From: Aquanectria penicillioides
Lineage: Eukaryota > Ascomycota > Sordariomycetes > Hypocreales > Nectriaceae
Reading direction: 5' to 3'
Length of the DNA stretch: 64,000 bases
Assembly: GCA_003415625.1 (NCBI GenBank)
Contig: PYIU01000002.1
Location: forward strand, 7,192,001 to 7,256,000
The notes under the pieces were generated by a model. That model searched no databases. It was not told the origin of the DNA and saw only the letters and a program-made list of their open reading frames with translations. This document shows positions 49,175 through 61,321 of the stretch, piece after piece. The position numbers were made by a program, and so were the translations under genes. Each line of letters begins with the position of its first letter. Position 1 is the first letter of the stretch.

Positions 49175-50371
49175 GGTGGTGCCGATGCCGGTGCGTGCCG
49201 TGTTGTGTTTGTGTGTGTTGTGGTGGCGACGGGCGGGTGAGGTGAGGCGACTAGATGAGATGAGATGATGCCGCTCAACCCTCGGATTCAGGGCGATACG
49301 CGGCCCTCAGCCAAGGGAGCAGGACCAAGGCTGCCTGTGCCTGGCCTTGCAAGTACTACTGAATACTGATCGATAATAGCCAGGTACTGGAACTAAATGG
49401 TACTGGAATGGCGCCTGGATCGGGTCGAATGGTTCGGTGGAGATGCCTCTCGCGGGGGGGGGACCCCTTCCGCTTGTCCCGAGGGGTTTGACTCGTTGAG
49501 TCGAACGGCCGGCGGATCGACGGGTTTCGACCAGTAGCAGCGGTGGAGATTTTTGAAGAGAGAAATGAGAGTTGCAATTGAGTAAAACCCGCTGCTGGGG
49601 GCGAAGTCTATTATAGACAGAATAGGAAGATAGAGCCGGGGCGCATCCAGGTGCTGCTTTCGGACTGGCGGCGATGTGCTTATCGCCACCAACGCGGTGC
49701 GTGTGGGCGAATGCGGGGAGGGGGGGAGCTTGTGGGCGAGATTCACACGTCGCAGTGGATTGATGCTTAAATTTACTAGTTGTTATCCGTATTGGGGATC
49801 TGCAGGAGACGGGAGAGCTGCATTGAGAGATTGCGCATCCTTTGCACGTTTCTGTCCCGGCCAACGCTAACGCTAACGCTGCTCTTGCTGCCTCACCCAG
49901 GAGCCATCTTCTCACTTTCATGACCGGATGCGCACCCTTCCCATGCCCTGTTCGCACTCGTGACGACCAGGGCCTTGCCTCGCCGGCTCTGCTTTCCAGT
50001 GAACCCTGAAGCCTAGACCAGCAGCCTGCTCGCCCTTATCACTCGCTACAGGTCATGCATGTTTCGGCAATTCTGTCGACACCACTAGTGCCGCAGCGCC
50101 ACCAGACAACGCCCGCGAAACCACGAGTATAATATAGTCGACGTCTCCCTGCCCGGGTTTCACCTGCTGTCAGGGCGTCAATCCGAGTCAGGGCTGGTTC
50201 CTCTATTGTTATTCCAATCCGTTAAAGAGACCCGCAGTCCGGCTGCCGACCGTGTTTGTTTTGTCCTGTTGTGTTCGCCAGAGCCTTCTCCGCAACAGCT
50301 CACTTCGCCTCCTCGTCTCTCACGCAGAGCTCACGTCCCCTATTTGCCAAGACACACACCACAGCTTCACC
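49175..50371. other. Divergent promoter: Zn2Cys6 gene / MFS gene
   Basis: 1.2 kb between divergent starts. It includes a run of G at 49457-49464 and a short AACGCT triplication near 49862-49880. No gene is supported. Confidence 0.55.
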
Positions 50372-52337
50372 ATGGCGACCAAGGACGACATCAACATGGT
50401 ACCCGGCGAGGTTCGCCTGATGCACCGTGAGTTGGCTGAAATTTCCATAAAGAATGACCAAGAAAAAAGACGAATCATGAATAAATAAATACAAGAAAAT
50501 CGCCAACGGGATCTTGATGCTAATTGGTGGCGATCTTGCAGATTCGGCTGCTGATGATGGCTCCGTCTTTGTCTTGGCGCCGACGCCCTCCTCAGATCCA
50601 AACGAGCCCCTGGTAAGCAACCGCTTTTTCGCCCTTGGCTCCATGAAGCCAACAATCACAACTCGCAACTAACTACATCATTTCACCACATTCGTAGAAC
50701 TGGCCGACATGGCGCAAATATCTCAACTTTGGCCTCACAATGGCCGTAACCATTGCCGCCTTTACCAACCTGTCGGTCCAGACTGTTTTCTGGCAGCAGA
50801 TGCTGGTTGACATGGACGTCACCCTCACCGACCTCACCAACGCTCAGTCTGCGCAACTTGCTGGCTTGGCCATGGGCTGCATCTTCTTCATCCCGTTTAC
50901 CATCAAATATGGCCGTCGCTCCACCTACATTGCCTCCACCATCTTGATGGCGGCCGTGTCTTGGTGGACATCGAGAATGAAAACCAACGGCGAGTTGATT
51001 GCTACCGCTGTCATTACTGGTCTTTCTGGTGCAGTCAACGAGACTTCAGTTCAAATGACGGTTAGTATTCTTTTTATGACTCTTGATGGTCATTGCATGC
51101 AAGTTGCAGAAGTTGCGAAACCACTGCAGCAAACCGTCAACACCAACTAACTCCATCACTAGATTGCCGATCTCTTCTTCATCCACCAGCGCGGTACCGC
51201 CAACGGTATCTACTTCACCGCCGTCATGATCGGTTCCTTCCTCACTCCCATTGCCGCCGGCTCCCAGGCCGAGAAGCAGGGCTGGAGATGGTCTCAATAC
51301 GCGCTTTCCATCTCTCTCACCATTCTCTCCCTCGTCTTCATCGTCATGTTCGAAGAGACGAAATACGTCCCGGTTATGGATAGCCGAGTCGAGGAAACCA
51401 CCGTTCCTTCGACCAACGACGATGAGAAGAAGGGCTTAGACAACCATACCGTTGTGGTTCGCACTGAGCTCACGGGCCCGACCAACACCTGGCGTGAACG
51501 CCTTCGCCTCGTCACACCCACTCCCGAGTCCCTTGTCCAGCTCTTCTTGATGCCCCTGCGCGTCATCACTCTCCCCCACGTCATGTTCACGGCTCTGCAG
51601 TTCGCCTCTGGTGTTTGCTGGCTCGTTCTGTTCATGTCCGTCGTCTCCATCGTCTTCTCCGTGCCCCCGTACAGCTTCACCACTGCTGGCATTGGATACA
51701 TGACCCTGGGCCCCTTTGTCGGCAACATCTTCGGAAGCATCTACGGTGGCCCTTTCTCTGATTGGCTGATTGTTAAGCTGGCTCGCCGAAACGGTGGTGT
51801 CTTTGAGCCTGAGATGCGACTTTATCCTCTTTTGCTTTCCGTCTTGACCATGACTGGGGGTCTAATCATGTTTGGTGCTACTGCTGACAGAGTAAGTTAC
51901 CTTAAACTCACCAGAAAATGGCTGCCACTAACGAATGCAGGGAATGCATTGGATCCTGCCCTCTGTTGGAGGTGCTCTTTTTGCCTTTGGACTGGGCTCC
52001 AACGGTGACATCACCTTTACCATGGTTATTGACACTTATCGCGAGGTAAGGCTTCCGCAAATTCCGACAAAACGGATACACACTAACGAACTTGTAGCTC
52101 ACTGCCGAGGCATTCGTTGGAGTTGCCTTTATCCGTAACGCCGTTTCCGTCGCCGTCCCCTTCGCCCTTGTGCCCTGGATGAATACCATGAGCCTTACCA
52201 ACATCTACATTGTTAGCGCTTTCATCGCCTTCGCCATTGGTCTGCTTTTTATTCCCATGATTATCTGGGGCAAGCGAATCCGAACTGCTCTGGCGCCTAG
52301 ATACTGGCGCCTAGTTGAGATGCGTGCCTCCATCTGA
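50372..52337 (+). CDS. MFS transporter, DHA1-like
   Basis: Six exons: 50372-50426, 50542-50612, 50698-51060, 51163-51891, 51941-52045, 52098-52337; all in frame, 520 residues. It has the NWPTWRKYLNFG lead, then about 12 helices in two halves, with a charged central loop around EEKKGLDNHTVVVRTELTGPTNTWRERLRLVTP. FTIKYGRRSTY fits the loop after helix 2. The helix 5-6 region QMTIADLFFIHQRGTANGIY is typical of the same branch as the 17.1 kb MFS gene, but the two differ strongly. Predicted plasma-membrane metabolite or drug antiporter. Its promoter is shared with the divergent Zn2Cys6 regulator. Substrate unknown. Confidence 0.9.
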
Positions 52338-52521
52338 ACGGATCTACGTCTATTGGAGTGTTATTTGCTTGAAATTGTGTATTAGCTTAGCTATGAAGTA
52401 TGTGGAATGTAGTGATCTAGTATCAGGAGCAGAATGTGTGCAGATGTCTGTCCGTTTGGTTCTCTAATTTCCAATAAAATTTGTTTAATTGTTGAAAGAT
52501 TTTACATCCATTATGCCCATA

Positions 52522-53178
52522 TCACACTCCCATCGCCTGGTGCCCCGGAAAGTTTGTAAGTCGATAGCAGTCGATGACCGGTTTTTCTTCCCACATTGTC
52601 ATGACACCTAATGCCACAATCCCGTTCATCCAGTTGTAGGGACTGCTCCCAGGAGCCTCAAACTTGAGATGTGTAAAATATTCTACCTCATCCTGAGATA
52701 CCGTCTCTTTTTTTGTGGCCTCCGGTGAAACCTCTGGGCCGTTGCGAAAAATACCAGTGGCATGGACCAGAATGTAGAAGTTGTCATTCGTCTTCAGCGT
52801 GTACTTGGCGTCAAGCCTCCAAAATGTCTTGCCACGTCTCACAGTCAGCTGGCTTCAATTCGGAACCCTAATGGAACTACTCGGGTAAACTGTATTACCA
52901 ACCTTGTCAGGATGAACGACTTGGGCCCAGTCAGCACCACTCTTCTCGACGATGGCGCCCTGAATTCGCGGGCCGCTCACGGAGCCACCAAGAATTGGCA
53001 AAACCATCCTCGTGACGCTAGTCCCATCAACCGAGGGGATTTCCGAGATTCCGTCGGCATCCATCTCGGCCACAATACGATATACAAACTCTAGGTGAGG
53101 CATCCGCATTGGCGGGACCTCGGCGCCTGGCGGAGAGTGGGCATTGCCCGGCGAGGGGACGTGTTGTTGGGAAGTCAT
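52522..53178 (-). CDS. DUF3237 family protein
   Basis: Two exons, 53178-52903 and 52848-52522 (54 nt intron with GTTGGT donor), 200 residues. The pattern matches DUF3237: an N-terminal PHLEFVYRIVAEM strand, then VTRMVLPILGGSVSGPRIQGAIVEKSGADW, and after the intron FWRLDAKYTLKTNDNFYILVHATGIFRNGP. Members are small calycin-like beta-barrel proteins often encoded beside aromatic or amide degradation enzymes; their activity is undefined. It is divergent from the amidase, 503 bp apart, which suggests shared regulation. It has no signal peptide. Confidence 0.85.
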
Positions 53179-53681
53179 TGGGAGATAAGAGCTGACGGGG
53201 TTAATCAGGCGGCTCCAATGTTCGAATAGGGGCAAGGGCTATTCAAATTGTTAAATTCATGATGGGATGGCCAGCATTTATCCCAATGTAAACGCAAATT
53301 ATATGGCCAAGCCGGGCAATATGCGACCATCCCCATGAACTCCACCACGATAAGCTTTCGCGACTATCTTCTGATAAACCCGCCGGCGCCTCGACCTTCT
53401 CAATTGGGCCATTACATGCGCCGCCCGGCCTATTTTGACACACGACTTTGTCATGCAGGGACAACATGCCGGAACGATAACGGTTATGGTTGTGGGGTAA
53501 TACCAGGGACATGGGACGGTTCCGAGAAGTCGGATTAGTCCATATAATAGCTAGTTTTCGGTCGCCTTGCAGTTGAACCTCTTTTATCTCTCCCAAGTTC
53601 TACTTGTTTGGGAAGCCCATAGCCATCCACACCCCCCCTCTCCAATTTACCCGCTCTCGAATACCGAACCCCATCTGAATA
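53179..53681. promoter_or_regulatory. Divergent promoter: DUF3237 gene / amidase
   Basis: Both genes start from this 503 bp spacer, so it must hold both promoters. I noticed no clear TATA box or known operator. Confidence 0.4.
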
Positions 53682-55658
53682 ATGGCCGAGGCATCTAGCT
53701 GGGAAGCTCTGGCCGCTGCTCATCGGGAGACACAGAAGCGCGCCATTCCTGAGAAATGGACGCTGAGTGCTGAACTGATTAGCCAACTAAGCAATGCAGG
53801 GACTGCCTCTGAGGGTCGCCTTCTCGAGACGGAAGCAGCTCGAAAGTCAGGCATTCTATCAGATAGTGATTTGAAAATCACTGAAAAGTTTACTGCGTCT
53901 GAGCTGCTGGAGAAGATTTCTTCACAGCAGCTCACTTCAGAGGAAGTCACCGAGGCTTTCTGCAAGCGTGCAGGAATTGCCCAGCAACTGGTCAGTGAAG
54001 TGGCGTCGTTCACACACATATGATGGAAAGAAGACGTGGCTAACATACGGATAGACTTCATGTTTGACGGAAATATTCTTTGAGGAGGGCCTGGAAAGAG
54101 CGCGATGGCTCGACAAGCAGCTGAAGGAGACCGGAAAGGTTGTTGGTCCGCTACACGGTTTGCCTATTAGTCTAAAGGTAAACAAATAATATCCATGAAA
54201 AAGCACATTGAATTCATACTCATCTCGAATAGGATTCTTATGTTGTGGAAGGACACCATGCGACAGTGGGTTATATCGAGTTTCTGAAGAGGCCAGTTCC
54301 CACCGCCAGTTCACCACTGGTCAAACTGCTTTTGGATGCTGGCGCGGTCCTGTACTGCAAAACGAATCTGCCTCAAACTATGATGGTAAGCACATGGGAT
54401 TCAATTTATAACAATTTCCAAAATGCTAACTGAACCGCCAAAGACTGCTGATTCCGAGAATAACGTCTTCGGACGAACACTCAACCCACACAACACCAAT
54501 CTTACTGCCGGTGGTTCTACTGGAGGCGAGGGTGCGCTGATCGCATTTCGCGGATCTATACTAGGTGTCGGAAGTGACATTGCTGGTTCCATCCGTATCC
54601 CTTCGCTCTGCTGCGGCATCTATGGATTTAAACCTACAGCGGATCGCGTTCCGTTTGCAGGCCAATCCGAGTATCCCTGGCCCAAGCCGCACCTCCCAGG
54701 AGTCATCCCCGTTGGTGGTCCCATGGCCACATCTGTTGACGATCTTTCGGTTTTCATGAAAGCCGTCCTTGGAAAGCGCCCTTGGAAATACGACTCCACT
54801 GCGGTTGATATCCCCTGGAGAACCATTGAGTCTGGCGAGAAGGAACATTTAGTCATTGGCCTCATGGCTGAAGATCCCGATTATCCACTCCACCCCCCTG
54901 TTAAGCGAGCCCTCGAGGCAGCGGGAGCAGCACTGCAAAAGGCTGGCCACAAGGTTGTTCACTTGCCAGCGGATTCACGTCGAAGTGCGGGTTTCGGCGG
55001 AAGAATTGGCTTCCAGTACTTCGGCATGGGAGGGCCTGACCCCGAAACGCTCTTGAAAGAGATCGGCGAGCCGTTCGTCCCGTCTGTGGCAAGATTCGTG
55101 CACCCGTTTACGAAGGCCCCGTTTCCCGTTCCTACAGATTTGGACATCACCAACCAGCTCTCTCAGCTGAACGAGGTCTGTGAAACTTATGCCGAGGTTT
55201 GGCGAGATGCCTGGATAGAGCATGATTTGGATGTGGTATTGGCACCCGGAGCTGCCACTACCGCGGTTCCTCACGATACGTACGGCAACCCAGTCTACAC
55301 CTTGATGTGGAATGTTGTAAACGTAAGTGTTATTTACGTATGCTTTGAGTGGTGAATTTGCTGACTGGATGATTCAGTACCCCGCTGGAATCATCCCCTA
55401 CGGAAACGCATCAAAAGAAAAGGACCCCGAATTCCAAAAGGCGACAGCAGACTTTGATGCTGATTGTAAGTTTTGTCCTTTGTAAATTATGCGATGTTAG
55501 ATAGATGCTAACCCATCAAAGACGAACCAGAGGCCCTGCATGGAGCGCCATGCGCACTTCAAGTCATTGCACCTCGATACCGAGATGAAGAATGTTTGCA
55601 CGCGATGAGAATTATTGACAGAGATATTCGGCTTGAAAGGGCCGCTCCTCACATTTAA
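53682..55658 (+). CDS. Amidase signature family hydrolase
   Basis: Six exons: 53682-53990, 54055-54177, 54233-54385, 54444-55322, 55378-55465, 55522-55658; frame kept, 562 residues, as expected for fungal acetamidase-like enzymes. The Ser-cisSer-Lys triad is complete: K144 in GLPISLKDS, S220 in GGSTGGEG, and S244 in GSDIAGSIRIP. It hydrolyses an amide to the acid plus ammonia or amine, in the cytosol; no signal peptide. The N-terminal WEALAAAHRETQKRAIPEKW stretch is usual for this subgroup. The divergent DUF3237 neighbour suggests joint use, releasing nitrogen from an amide. Substrate is unknown; fatty-acid amides and simple amides are both possible. Confidence 0.93.
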
Positions 55659-58600
55659 ACCTTGTAGGAAGGGATTATAAGCAAGTGGCAGGGTGGCGAC
55701 AGTGATGTAACGATTGGACCGAGAAAGAATAGAGCTTGAGTTATACCGAGCTAAGGATCAGCATAAGAAGACATGTGTAGGCAAGAATAGAGATCGTGTT
55801 GAAGGATAAGACAATTGACAGGATAAATCAAGTTTCTTAAAGAAATAATCTAGATGATAGAATGTCGCGGATGATGATAAGCCAAGTTCTTTAACTAGTT
55901 TGTAGGGATGACTGATACATCCAAACAGTTGCCAATGCAACACAGAATCGTGCGAGAAATGGATCAAGTAACTTCGAATGGAGTATTTGATATGTCGCTC
56001 TGGTAAGCTGCGCAATGATCCAATTTGTGCATTCTCCAGAGGTGTTGTCCCAATATCGAGACACTGTGTCCCAGGCGCCGTTATCTATTCCTTCCCATGG
56101 GTAAGCGGCGCCTGCTGGGAAGGCAGGGTACTGGAAATAGGTACCAGCGTCATATTTGGTACCACACATTAAGACGCTTTTGGGAGATAAGGTTGCTGTC
56201 CCGGGGATCTGCTTTTGGAGGGTGTGGAAATCATCCTCAGCATCGTCATAGTCATCATCGCCATAGTCGTCGTCAGTGTCAGTCCCTAGGAGGTCTCGCT
56301 GTATGACATTTATTCGGAGGTACGTATACCTACATATGCATGCATACAAGCCAGTCGCTCCCTAACCTATAAGCGGGTGCGGAGAATCATCCTTGCAAAT
56401 GACCGTGTGGAGAGGCAGCAGGGGTCCCCAGCTGCAAAATACTCAAGGCGCTGGTCTAATCCCTGTTGCTCGATCACATGATGCCGGCGTGGTTGATATG
56501 AGGGCATCAGTCAAGGGAAGATGGCTGTGGGTCGAGGAGATTTGAATACATGGACGAACTATTGTTGAATATTGCGTGTAGGGTGACAGAAAACCCTGCC
56601 GTTCGGTGCGAAGTCTTGGAAAAAATGTGGTTCATATTTTCTGCTCTCCTCAGCTGCAAGGACGAGAGACATACTTCCGCCTTTGATGTTAGTAACTTCA
56701 TAAGTTGAATCATCCATTTGCATTCGTATGTCAAATGAAGAAGACACCTTTAATTTGCACTACTGCTACTGTATTTCTCACCTCACATGACAGTGGACCA
56801 AGTATGGGCTTCTCACACGCCCCTACCCTAGACCATGTCTCCCCTGCCATAAACATTCCCCCCCTCAGTGTCTGCTAGTAGCAGCAGTAAGGGCCTATTT
56901 AGGCACCCACGGCATGCATTGAGGGATTCAAGAGAGTTTTCTGGCTTCTACATTGTAATTGCCAATGGTGGCATGCAGACGTGAGAGGACAAAAATAAAT
57001 CTCTCTCACGCTCGTGCCCAAAACACGGGTCCATAAGCCTGCGGGCCTAAAAAAAAACACGGACAAAATCACTTGGACCTCATTCCGTCCAAAAAGAGCA
57101 GGCCTGAGTCGGAGATGGTGATACAAGACAAATGTATTTATTAGCATTGCAGATTTGATTTGATTGGTACGGAAAATTATACAATACCCGTGGCAACTAA
57201 AAAGCCCTCTGGTCTTCATACGAACGTTCTCTAGCCTAGCATTCTCAATGCATGGTGTTTTTGGCCATTTCCAGCTTCATTTCGCCGATTCCAGTTGATC
57301 AATCCGACGTCGTATTTGTCACCATCTATTTGGGTGATTTCACTCTCTCTACTACTTTCAGATATGTATTTTCTCATTTTCCTCTCCTTCCGCATCTCTT
57401 GCTAGGACACCTGTTCCTTCTAGCGGCCTGTGTGTTCTCTCGACCTATTCCTCTCTGGGCCTTCGTCCCTCATTCAATATTTGATTGGAATCTATTCCAC
57501 TCCTCAATCATGATTCTCACTGGGTTTCTAGACAGAGTCTCTTTCCGTCAAGGCCGGGCATCTGATTGGATGTACAATGGAGGGGATAGGTTATGCTGAT
57601 AGTACTTCAACCTCAATCCCTTAGACTGTCGTAAGACCACACTTAGGCACCGGGCTCCGCAAAATGGGGGTACATTAGGTGACAAACGATTCGCAAGAAA
57701 GTTGAAGCAATTATTGTAACTTGACAGTGAATAGAAAAACAGAAAAGATCACTAATTACGACTTTGTGGGGGGATTTGCAAAGTTGTGCAATGTAGATCA
57801 GCGATTTTTGGTACTTTTATGGGTACGTGAAATGGGCCAGGATTAGTGTACCCTTCCTCTGCTTCTCTTTGGTTGGCCAGAAACCTTTCTAGTGACCTTA
57901 GTGTAGTCTTCCGACAGTAAGGGATATGCTGCAGTTAGTTGCCATCAAAGATTCCGCGCATGTCAAGTGCTCCATGATCCCTACAACCCGGGCAGGACTG
58001 ACTATCCTTGCACATGCATAGTGTCAGTGTCTAAGAAGCGGCGACCGATGCATAGTCGATCAATTCTAGAACGACCAGTTTCCCCAGCTTGTTGAATGTC
58101 TGTTCTCACGTGTGTCTTATGAGGTAGATCAATGGCCCCAAACAGTATCGTCGACTCTTGGCGCCTCATGGACTTCACAAAGACTTTGATGAGAGATACT
58201 AGACCGCCATGTTAAGCGAAGTGCTGAGTGGCTATGGTTTTCGCACATGTTTCATGTATTGTCATCATGGTTGACTCACTTGTGTCGCTCCATTCCCTTT
58301 CGGATTGCGTAGACAATTGTTAGACGCAGATGGGAAAATTGTATCGATACAAGCCGCGTGGGCTAGATTTTGAGGAAGACAAGTTCCCGTACTTCAGAGC
58401 CTACCACGTTTCCAACCACCATGCTAACCTTTCAAATATTCAGAGTCGCACATGCGTGTCTTCTCCCGGGCGCAAAGCCCAGAAAGCTTCACCCCAATGC
58501 GCTAGCCTTGACAACTCCTCAATTTACCCAAAAGAGATTAGCTAGCGGCTGTGCACGAATTCTAACATGCCGATTGCTGAGCCATCAATTTGGTCGTGAA

Positions 58601-59760
58601 ATGAATGATGTAGCCACGCGCATCGATATTTGTCCTCCTGTCAAGACCCGATGAGTCTGGAATTTCATTGCTGGTCTGCGAAAAGAAGTCAGAAAATTTT
58701 ACAATGATGCGATTCGTCCTTTTACGATGTTGAATGGCGGGCTGGAAAACCATATCGTTGCCTCTTTGCTACTTCATCCGTGTGTGCGGATAAGGCAACC
58801 AAGGTTCGTTGCTTTTCCTACCATGATCAAAATTGATGCGAGTGATTTCTTTTTGTTAGCCCCTGTTGGTTTTATGTTATTGCTTTTTCATGTGTGTCAC
58901 CCACCCTCCCTTAACTCCGTGTTTCTGCGATTGCCTGACAAAGAATTAGAACCAGGAATAACCTTGAAGAGACTAAACGGCCATCGCTCACCTGGGACGT
59001 GGTAGGTAGGTAAGCGCTGTTTGGCATGCCATGGATCCAGTCGCCAGGAGATCGTTGCGCACATACCGCTTTGAACTGAGACAAGCATGCCATTTTGACT
59101 GAGAAGGCTCCCTTTTTATTCAATCGGAATATGAGCCGACGCAGCGACACTGTGAGAGTGGTTTCTTCCATAATTGGGCCGAGCATGTCGTTCGTGCACG
59201 CGTGGCTTGCACTAGTTCGGGATATGGTGGTGTTGATGCTGTTCTTGTGCGACGTGACTCGGATGGTATCATTCCTCTCGTCCTGTCCTGGTAAAGTTAA
59301 TCTGCTTCCACAAGTGGCGGCGCCCGGTGGGAAGCTGTAAACGTTACTGTTATAAGATGGCGCACATTCCTGGGAACGGAGAAATCCCCACCCTGCGCAT
59401 TTCTGGACAAACTGAAATTAGGTATCTTGGGGTGCTCAGCTCACGGTCAGGTCGACTGAATCCTACAACTCTCATCGCAAGTCAGGGATGCCTCACACTG
59501 GAGCACAGTAATCCCTGTGGAATCGCCCAGCCGTCGACTTCCAGGTTTTGGTGGACGTGTCAAAGGAGATGGGTTATTGACACTAGAAGGAGGAGATAGT
59601 GCCGACTCTCGACTCGTCGACCATTGCATTGTTGCGTCGCTCGAAGGATTCGACATCGCTTGTCGCTGCGAGGCACCGCGAGATCCCGCGTTGCTCGGAT
59701 TGCCCCAAAGAGCAAGAGTGTCGCTGGGCTTGGCGATAAACCTCAGAAACCTCCAGCAAG
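55659..59760. other. Gene-poor 4.1 kb stretch
   Basis: AT-rich with only short open frames. The best-looking one is the minus-strand stretch 55891-56349 (listed separately); a 56-codon ATG frame at 56724-56559 (minus) is unsupported. No transposon protein, terminal repeat or RNA gene was recognised. Confidence 0.5.
55891..56349 (-). pseudogene. Possible gene remnant of a secreted protein
   Basis: A minus-strand open stretch of 152 codons with gene-like composition: an acidic DDDYGDDDYDDAEDD run, then KSVLMCGTKYDAGTYFQYPAFPAGAAYPWEGI, and a Trp/Cys-containing WDNTSGECTNWII segment. The acidic run and the spaced Cys, Trp and sequon pattern look like part of a secreted, possibly chitinase-associated protein, but I cannot name the family. 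Neither a signal peptide nor a proper start or conserved end is present, and the last 35 residues lose this character. It could be a relic or a chance frame. Confidence 0.3.
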
Positions 59761-61195
59761 ATGGCATTCGGAGGTGATGGCCCATGGGCCATCAGTGTCA
59801 TGTGGGGGTTCACGCTCCTCGTGTTCATCTTCGTCATACTGCGGATGTATTGCCGCGTTGTCCTGCTGCACTGGTACGGTCTTGATGACCTAGCATACCT
59901 CGTCGCCTTTGTAAGTGAGTCCTGGCTACTTTCATCCCAAGTGGCATGGAATTAGCCGGTTGCAATGCTTAGCGAATATTGGAACTAATTTTCCTCGAGT
60001 TCTTTATTGTAGTATTATGCATCATGATGACCATTTCTGCCCACTATGGGTTTGGTCAGGAAACCGTTGACGATCCTGGCGACAAAGCGGCCGCCCTCTT
60101 TTTTGAAGGCATCGGAATTAACCTCGTTTCGATGGGAATGGTCATCGCGAAATGGTCACTGGGACTGTTTCTTTTGCGGATCGTACAAGAGCGATGGCAA
60201 AAGGTGGCCATTTGGTCAGTTTTGATCCTCCTCGTCTTGTCATCAATTGCATGCGTGGTCGTCTACTGGCTTCAGTGCACGCCTGTCAACTATATCTGGG
60301 ATAAGCGGGTGGACGGTGTGTGTAAGCTCAATTTCGTCCCAGCAGGCTATACCGTTGGTTGTAAGTTTTTTCGCTCCTCACTATTCTGCAGGTGTCATCT
60401 TGCGACGGAGAATTCCCCTGCTGAGTTATGAATGCACATCATATAATCGCCGAGATGCTGACTGGCCTACGTATAGACACATGTGTTTTTGCCGATTTCT
60501 TCTTCGCCATGTTCCCATGGGTAGTCATCTGGAGTCTGCAAATGGGACGTCGCGATAAGATTCTTATCCTCACGAGCTTGAGTCTCGGTATCTTGTGAGT
60601 GTTCTTCTACCATTGTCCTCCTCGTGAGCATTCGAACGTCTGCTAACTATAGATAACAGTGCTGGCGCATGCGGCATCAAACGCACAATAGAGATAGGGG
60701 AATTAAACCAAGAGGAATTTTTGAGTGCGTTGTCGATTTCTTCTCACTGGCTTGAAATGGTGAAGCTAACAAGTCTGGTCTTCCTTGGCCAAAACAGAGG
60801 CTACAGTTCCCGCCGCAGTTTGGTCAGTTGCAGAGATGGCTGTCACAATGGTCTGTATCGGTATACCCGTATGCCGGCCCATATTTAGGCTGGTTCACGA
60901 CAAATGGTCTTCGAAAGATCCCAACAGTAACGCTAGCGGTCTGCCCATTCAGATTCAACTCGATCAGAACGCCACGGCGCGCTCGAGTCGCAGAATTACG
61001 TTTCCCGGTGATTCACCAACTGGTAAACATTCCTCCTGTAGATTTGGTATCATGGAGCCAGTCAGTGGGGCTCGAGTTGAAAGTCGCGCAAGTGATGAAG
61101 AGATGGCAATACCCAAGGACACAGAGACACGACTGCAGTCAAATGCCATCTACGTTACAGAGGAGTATGAAGTAACGAGTGAGAAATCATATTGA
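59761..61195 (+). CDS. Integral membrane protein, fungal rhodopsin-like domain
   Basis: Five exons: 59761-59910, 59973-60360, 60477-60594, 60660-60724, 60798-61195; frame kept, 372 residues. Seven hydrophobic helices in the first 270 residues match the large fungal family with a rhodopsin domain (PF20684 type), often called SAT4 or PTH11-like: GFTLLVFIFVILRMYCRVV, the YGLDDLAYLVAF loop, ALFFEGIGINL..KWSLGLFLLRI, YWLQCTPVNYIWD, and FAGACGIKRT. The C-terminal 110 residues are hydrophilic. There is no CFEM domain at the N-terminus. Members may be sensors or adhesion-linked receptors; none of this is shown by the sequence. Plasma-membrane location is predicted. Confidence 0.85.
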
Positions 61196-61321
61196 TGAGG
61201 TTGGGATTTTTCATTTTCAGTAATACAGAACGTAATGTATAAATAATGGACCTATTAAATGCCTTAATCCTTATTGTTGATTGGATTCTCGCTATGGCAG
61301 ATAAGCCTTTGTCGATGTAAT

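Noticed and set aside
49862..49880. AACGCT triplicate as telomere-like repeat
   Set aside because: Fungal telomeres are TTAGGG/CCCTAA; only three units and different bases.
59447..59785. Minus-strand open frame of 112 codons opposite the rhodopsin-like gene's promoter
   Set aside because: Low-complexity Ser/Pro composition, no homology, overlapping frames on both strands.
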